From contig NZ_CP107834.1 in the NCBI RefSeq assembly GCF_036346595.1, positions 2,790,001 through 2,854,000 of the forward strand: DNA of 64,000 nt. Reading direction: 5' to 3'. Below are positions 59,859 to 64,000 of the stretch, in pieces. Source of the stretch: Streptomyces sp. NBC_00525. GTDB lineage: Bacteria > Actinomycetota > Actinomycetes > Streptomycetales > Streptomycetaceae. The notes under the pieces are model-generated. The model saw only the letters and a program-made list of their open reading frames with translations, did not search any database and was not told the DNA's origin. How positions within the stretch are numbered: the first letter of the stretch is position 1; every line of letters begins with the position of its first letter. The translations under genes were made by a program, and so were the position numbers.

Positions 59859-62636
59859 ATGACACTCCTGACATCCGACACCACCCCCCGTGCGCCCGAC
59901 GTGTGGGAACCCGGACACCGCTTCCTGCTCCGCGCGGCCGGCCTGCCCCTGGAGACCGTGCGCGGCCTGCGCTGCCCGGACACCGGCGACTGGGCGGACG
60001 AGGCCCTGGAACTGGAGGAGCGGCTGACCGCCGAGGGCGCCGCGCTCAGCGAGCTGCTGCACGGGCTGCTCGGCGCCGCCGACGCGGCCGGCAGCGAGGC
60101 CCGCCGCCTGCTGCTCCGGGTGCGCCGCGAGGTCTTCAACAACCGGCTGCCCGCCGATCCCCGTGCCGCCGAGCGCCTGGTGACCGGGCTGTCCGCACCG
60201 GCGGGCGCCCGGCTCGCCCACTGGCTGACCCACCGCGCCCGCTACGCCGAACTGCTGGACCGGGGGCCCGAGTTGCTGGCCGGTGAGATGCGGGACGCGC
60301 GCCGGGCACTGCGCGAGGCCCTGGCCGGGGACCGGCTCCGGCTGGGGCTGCTGCTCGCCTCGCCCACCCTGGACAGCAGGCTCGACGGCTACCTGGCCGA
60401 CACGAGCGCCGAACCGGGCAAGCGGATGCGCAAGATCGAGCGTTCGGCGCTCACCTACCTCTACCGCACCGCATGCAAGACGAGCCCCTTCAGCACCCTG
60501 ACCGCCGTCGCCACCGGCACCTTCGCCCCGGCCTCCGCGCCCTCCGCCCCCTTCGGCCCGCGCCTCGGCGAGGAGTGCACCAGCCATGTCCGGCTCAACG
60601 TCGTCGTCCTCGGCCGGCTGGCCGACCTGATCCTCGCCGACCCCGTCCGCCGCCAGGACCTCCCCGTCGTCCTCGCCCCCGGCTGGGGCCGCGACGAGGA
60701 CCGCATCCGCTACGTCCGGCAGTGGGTGACCGCAGGCGACGACAGCGCGGCCGTCACCTTCGACGCCGTCCGCGACCGGCTGTTCTACCTCCGCTCCAGC
60801 GGCACCCTGGACCGGCTGCTCACGTTCTTCTCCACCCACGAGGGGCTGCGCCACCGGGACCTCGTGGACCTGCTGCGCACCGAGCGGGGCGCCGGGCCGG
60901 ACGAGGCCGAACGCTACGCGGCCGCCCTCCTCCAGCTCGGCATGGTCCAGGTGCCGGGCCTGCGCACCGATGTGCACAGCGCCGACCCGCTGCGTTCCTT
61001 CCAGCAGGCCCTGCGCGGCCTCGGGGCCCCCTGGGCGGACGCGGTCGCCGCCTCGCTCGACGGACCGGCCGCCTGCCTGGCCGCGTACCCGTCCGCCCCG
61101 CTCGCCGAACGGCGCGCCCTGCTCCGCACCCTGCGCGCCCAACTCCTCGGCATCCAGCGGGAGCTGGGGGCCGAGGAGGACGCCGTGCTCCCGCAGACCC
61201 TGGTGTACGAGGACGTCAGCGCGGGCGAGGACCTGCCCGGCGGGCCCGGACCCCTGGCCGGCGCCACCGGGCAGGCGCTGCGACGGGTCGAGGGCATCCT
61301 CCCGATGTACGACATCACGCTGCCCCAGCGCATCACCCTCAAGGGCTTCTTCCTGGCCCGGCACGGCAGCGGCGGGCGCTGCGACGACCTGCTCGGCCTG
61401 GTGCACGACTTCCACGAAGACTTCTTCGACCAGTACATCTCGTTCACCTCCAAGCGCAGCGCCTTCGACGCCGACGGCGAGTACGTCCCCGAGGAGAACT
61501 GGCTCGGCCAGAGCGCCCTGCGCACCCTGGACTCGGCGCGCCGGCGCTTCGTCGCCGGGATGCGCGAGCAGTGGGAGAAGCACGGGGCATCCGACGAGAT
61601 CCGGCTGCCCGCCGCACTGCTCACCGAGGTGTCCGGTGAACTGGCCTCCATCGCCCCGGACTTCACCCCGCAGAGCCATCACATCCAGGTCGCCGGGGAC
61701 GACGCGGACGGCCGGCCGCTGGTCGTCCTCAACCGCTCGTACGGCGGACTCGCCTTCCCCTTCAGCCGGTTCACCCACGTCTACGACCCGGACGGCTCGG
61801 CGCCCCCGGACGCACCCCCCGGCCTCTCGGAGCGGCTGGCCGGCGAACTCCTCGCCCGCGCCCCGGAGGGCGCCGTCCTCGCCGAGCTGACCGGCGGGCC
61901 GATCACCACCAACCTCAACCTGCACGGGCGGCTGACCAGCCACCAGATCGTCTGCCCCGGCGAGACCTCCACGGTGCCCGAGGACGCCCGCATCCACCTG
62001 GAGGACCTGTACCTGCGGCACGACGAGGCCACCGACCGGCTCGTCCTGCGCTCCCGGCGGCTGGAGCGCGAGGTCGTCCCCGTCTACCTCGGCTACCTCG
62101 TGCCCGTCGCCCTGCCGGAGATCCCGCGCACCCTGCTGCTGCTCTCCCCGAGCACCATGACGCCCACGGACGTGTGGGGCGGCGTCCCCGAGGGCCCCGC
62201 CCGCGACGGCGTCACCCGCAGGCCGCGCGTCGTCCACGACGGGGTCGTCGTCAGCCGCCGCAGCTGGACGGCCGACGCCCAAGTGCTGCCCGCGCGCACG
62301 CCCGGCGCCGACGAGGCGGGCTGGTTCCTCGGCTGGCGGCGCTGGCGGCGCGCCCACGGGCTGCCCGCCCAGGTCTTCGCGACGGTCCTGCGCGAGGGGC
62401 GCCGCGCCCCGGGCGCCAAGCCCCTGTACGTGGACTTCGACAGCCCCCTGTCGCTGACCGCGTTCGACGCCCTGCTGGAACGGGGCCCCGGCGACGCCGT
62501 GGTCCTGCGGGAGATGCTCCCCGCCGAGGACGCCCCGCACGTCGTCTCCGCACAGGGCCACCACGTCGCCGAACTGGCCGTGGAGACCTTCACCTCCCGC
62601 CCGCGTACCGAGGACGGCCCGACATGCCGGAACTGA
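59859..62636 (+). CDS. Lantibiotic dehydratase, N-terminal (glutamylation) protein
   Basis: A 925-residue stand-alone Lant_dehydr_N/LanB glutamylation protein. Recognisable segments: LRVRREVFNNRLP, SALTYLYRTACKTSPFSTLTAVATG, SFTSKRSAFDADGEYVPEENWLG, and HIQVAGDDADGRPLVVLNRSYGG. It would transfer Glu from Glu-tRNA to Ser/Thr of the precursor. Split dehydratases with a separate elimination protein are typical of thiopeptides and goadsporin-like peptides. It overlaps the next gene by 13 nt. Confidence 0.92.
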   Translation: MTLLTSDTTPRAPDVWEPGHRFLLRAAGLPLETVRGLRCPDTGDWADEALELEERLTAEGAALSELLHGLLGAADAAGSEARRLLLRVRREVFNNRLPADPRAAERLVTGLSAPAGARLAHWLTHRARYAELLDRGPELLAGEMRDARRALREALAGDRLRLGLLLASPTLDSRLDGYLADTSAEPGKRMRKIERSALTYLYRTACKTSPFSTLTAVATGTFAPASAPSAPFGPRLGEECTSHVRLNVVVLGRLADLILADPVRRQDLPVVLAPGWGRDEDRIRYVRQWVTAGDDSAAVTFDAVRDRLFYLRSSGTLDRLLTFFSTHEGLRHRDLVDLLRTERGAGPDEAERYAAALLQLGMVQVPGLRTDVHSADPLRSFQQALRGLGAPWADAVAASLDGPAACLAAYPSAPLAERRALLRTLRAQLLGIQRELGAEEDAVLPQTLVYEDVSAGEDLPGGPGPLAGATGQALRRVEGILPMYDITLPQRITLKGFFLARHGSGGRCDDLLGLVHDFHEDFFDQYISFTSKRSAFDADGEYVPEENWLGQSALRTLDSARRRFVAGMREQWEKHGASDEIRLPAALLTEVSGELASIAPDFTPQSHHIQVAGDDADGRPLVVLNRSYGGLAFPFSRFTHVYDPDGSAPPDAPPGLSERLAGELLARAPEGAVLAELTGGPITTNLNLHGRLTSHQIVCPGETSTVPEDARIHLEDLYLRHDEATDRLVLRSRRLEREVVPVYLGYLVPVALPEIPRTLLLLSPSTMTPTDVWGGVPEGPARDGVTRRPRVVHDGVVVSRRSWTADAQVLPARTPGADEAGWFLGWRRWRRAHGLPAQVFATVLREGRRAPGAKPLYVDFDSPLSLTAFDALLERGPGDAVVLREMLPAEDAPHVVSAQGHHVAELAVETFTSRPRTEDGPTCRN

Positions 62637-63769
62637 TCTCGCCCAGCCCCGCCCGACCCGACGCCACGGAACGGGGTGACTGGATCGCCCTGCACGTCTT
62701 CTACGCGGCCAGCCCCCGGCCGATGCTGGTCAACTGCGTCCGGCCGCTGGTCGCCGAACTGACCGCCGAAGGGCTGCTGGCCGGCCACTTCTTCATCAAC
62801 TACTGGCTGGAGGGGCCGCACGTCCGGCTCCGGCTGCGCCCCGCGAGCCCCGCCGCCGCCCCGGAGGTGCGCCGCCGCGCCGAGGCGGCCCTCACCGCAT
62901 TCCTCCGGACCCGGCCGGCCCTCTACGAGGTCGACTCCGGGTTCCTCAAGGACTTCTACAACGAGCTGTTCGACATCGAGTTCCCCGGCGAGGACCGCAG
63001 CCGGTACATGGGCGCGGACGGCCGGATGAACCTGCGGCCGAACAACTCCTTCAGCTCGGAGCCGTACGCCCCCGAGTACGCCAAGTACGGCGGCCCCGCC
63101 GGGGTCGAGCTCGCCGAGTGGCACTTCCGGCACTCCAGCGACCTGGTCATCGACGCCTTCCGCACCATGAACCTGCACCTGCGGACGGTGCTGCTCGGCA
63201 CCTCCGCCCAGCTGATGATGGTGATGTCGAGCTGCTTCCTGCCCGAGGACGACCGCCTCGCGGACTACCTCGACGGCTACTACGCGTTCTGGCATCGGGC
63301 GTTCCCCGGCACCGGCTTCATCGGCTCGAAGGAGTACGAGCGCAACTACGCGCGGATGGCACCCGCGCTGGGCAGCCGCTTCGCCGCGATCCGGGCCGCC
63401 GTGGCCGCCGGTGAACTCGGCCGGCTGCCCTCCTTCCTGCGCGACTGGGCCGCCCACTGCCTGGAGCTGCGGGACCGCGTCGCCGATCTCACCAGCCGGG
63501 GCGAACTCCTCTTCCCGGCCTGGGACGGACCCGCCCGCGAGGACACCGGCCAGGAACGCGCCGAACCGGAAACCCCCCTGACCGCGCTCACCCATGTCCC
63601 GGCCGTCCTGCCCCGGCTGCTCTCCCCGTACATGCACATGACCAACAACCGGCTGCATGTGACGATCCGCGACGAGGCGTACCTCTCCTTCGTCCTCGGC
63701 CAGGTGCTGCGCGAGCCGGCCGGCGCGGCGCCGGAGGGCACCGGCCGGGGCGGGACGGCGGACTCGTGA
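62624..63769 (+). CDS. Thiopeptide-type elimination protein (SpaB_C/Lant_dehydr_C)
   Basis: 381 residues. It starts GDWIALHVFYAASPRPMLVNCVRPLVAELTAEG and contains INYWLEGPHVRLRLRP and the C-terminal HMTNNRLHVTIRDEAYLSFVL of the LanB elimination domain. It completes Ser/Thr dehydration by glutamate elimination. A related fold serves as pyridine synthase in thiopeptide clusters, but the standard LanB-C features and the partner LanB-N favour elimination. Its stop overlaps the next GTG. Confidence 0.88.
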   Translation: MPELISPSPARPDATERGDWIALHVFYAASPRPMLVNCVRPLVAELTAEGLLAGHFFINYWLEGPHVRLRLRPASPAAAPEVRRRAEAALTAFLRTRPALYEVDSGFLKDFYNELFDIEFPGEDRSRYMGADGRMNLRPNNSFSSEPYAPEYAKYGGPAGVELAEWHFRHSSDLVIDAFRTMNLHLRTVLLGTSAQLMMVMSSCFLPEDDRLADYLDGYYAFWHRAFPGTGFIGSKEYERNYARMAPALGSRFAAIRAAVAAGELGRLPSFLRDWAAHCLELRDRVADLTSRGELLFPAWDGPAREDTGQERAEPETPLTALTHVPAVLPRLLSPYMHMTNNRLHVTIRDEAYLSFVLGQVLREPAGAAPEGTGRGGTADS

Positions 63770-64000
63770 ACCCGGCCACCGACCGCGCCCGGTCCGCCGC
63801 CCGCGCCTACCGGCCCGCGCTCAGACCCGGCGTCCTGCTCAGCCCGCCCCTGCTGCGCGGCCCCCGCACGGTGCACCTGCTCAAGCACCCGGTGAGCGGG
63901 GCCGCGTTCGAGGTCGGGCCCAAGGAGTACTTCCTCATCTCCCGCCTCGACGGCACCCGCACGCTGGACGACCTGGTACCCGCCTACGCCGAACGCTTCG
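63766..64000 (+). CDS. Start of a further cluster gene, cut by window end
   Basis: The GTG at 63766 overlaps the previous stop (GTGA). The visible 78 residues include RPGVLLSPPLLRGPRTVHLLKHPVSGAAFEVGPKEYFLISRLDGTRTLDDL. This resembles the N-terminal domain of HlyD/M50-type peptide-export or metalloprotease proteins and PqqD-like modules. A transporter or maturation protease for the RiPP is likely but cannot be settled here. Confidence 0.6.
   Translation, partial: MNPATDRARSAARAYRPALRPGVLLSPPLLRGPRTVHLLKHPVSGAAFEVGPKEYFLISRLDGTRTLDDLVPAYAERF

Overview
The window is high-GC actinobacterial chromosome, almost certainly Streptomyces. The evidence is extreme third-position GC, GTG/TTG starts, bldC and lsr2, and a conserved core order (bldC, vdh, DUF3073, purM-purF, purL-purQ-purS, lsr2, purC, purD, dnaX). 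All functions below come from reading protein sequences by eye; no database search was run.

Layout. (1) 1-27.3 kb, core chromosome: bldC; valine dehydrogenase; the scattered purine genes purM, purF, purL, purQ, purS, purC and purD, all on the minus strand; a TetR/MFS efflux pair; lsr2; tRNA-Gly genes, one structurally aberrant; an ABC exporter with a two-component system; a degenerate M48-like membrane protein; dnaX and the SRP RNA. (2) 27.5-35.0 kb, a 7.35-kb integrative element in the 3' end of tRNA-Ser(GGA), bounded by identical 59-bp attL/attR repeats. Its tyrosine integrase carries Cys in place of the second catalytic Arg. The rest is small genes (XRE regulator, C2H2 zinc finger, GIY-YIG protein overlapping a Phd antitoxin, DUF2637/Spd-like membrane protein), many stem-loops and terminators, and two inverted arrays of a GTAACC-type repeat. 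No replication, FtsK/TraB or capsid gene is visible. (3) 35.0-45.1 kb: a minus-strand trio (thioredoxin-reductase-like flavoprotein, cysteine hydrolase, XRE regulator) divergent from a tightly overlapping eight-gene operon (Nudix, thymidylate-kinase-like, DUF4254-P-loop kinase-nucleotidyltransferase fusion, phosphoribosyltransferase, GT9 glycosyltransferase, APH-like kinase, SDR, histidine phosphatase). I do not recognise the product. (4) 45.1-50.0 kb, accessory island: a 47-residue double zinc-knuckle protein, a decayed IS5-type transposase, a Septu-type defence pair (AAA ATPase plus HNH nuclease, lower GC), and broken second copies of the flavoprotein and hydrolase genes. (5) 50.0-64.0 kb: a RiPP cluster of the azole-plus-dehydroamino-acid type (goadsporin- or thiopeptide-like), with LuxR and SARP regulators, an E1/ocin-ThiF-like leader-binding protein, YcaO cyclodehydratase, SagB-type dehydrogenase, split LanB (glutamylation and elimination proteins) and the start of a further gene cut by the window end. 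No precursor peptide was found inside the window.

Most worth following up: the unexplained eight-gene operon, the integrative element with its covarying hairpins and mutated integrase, and the aberrant tRNA-Gly(TCC).
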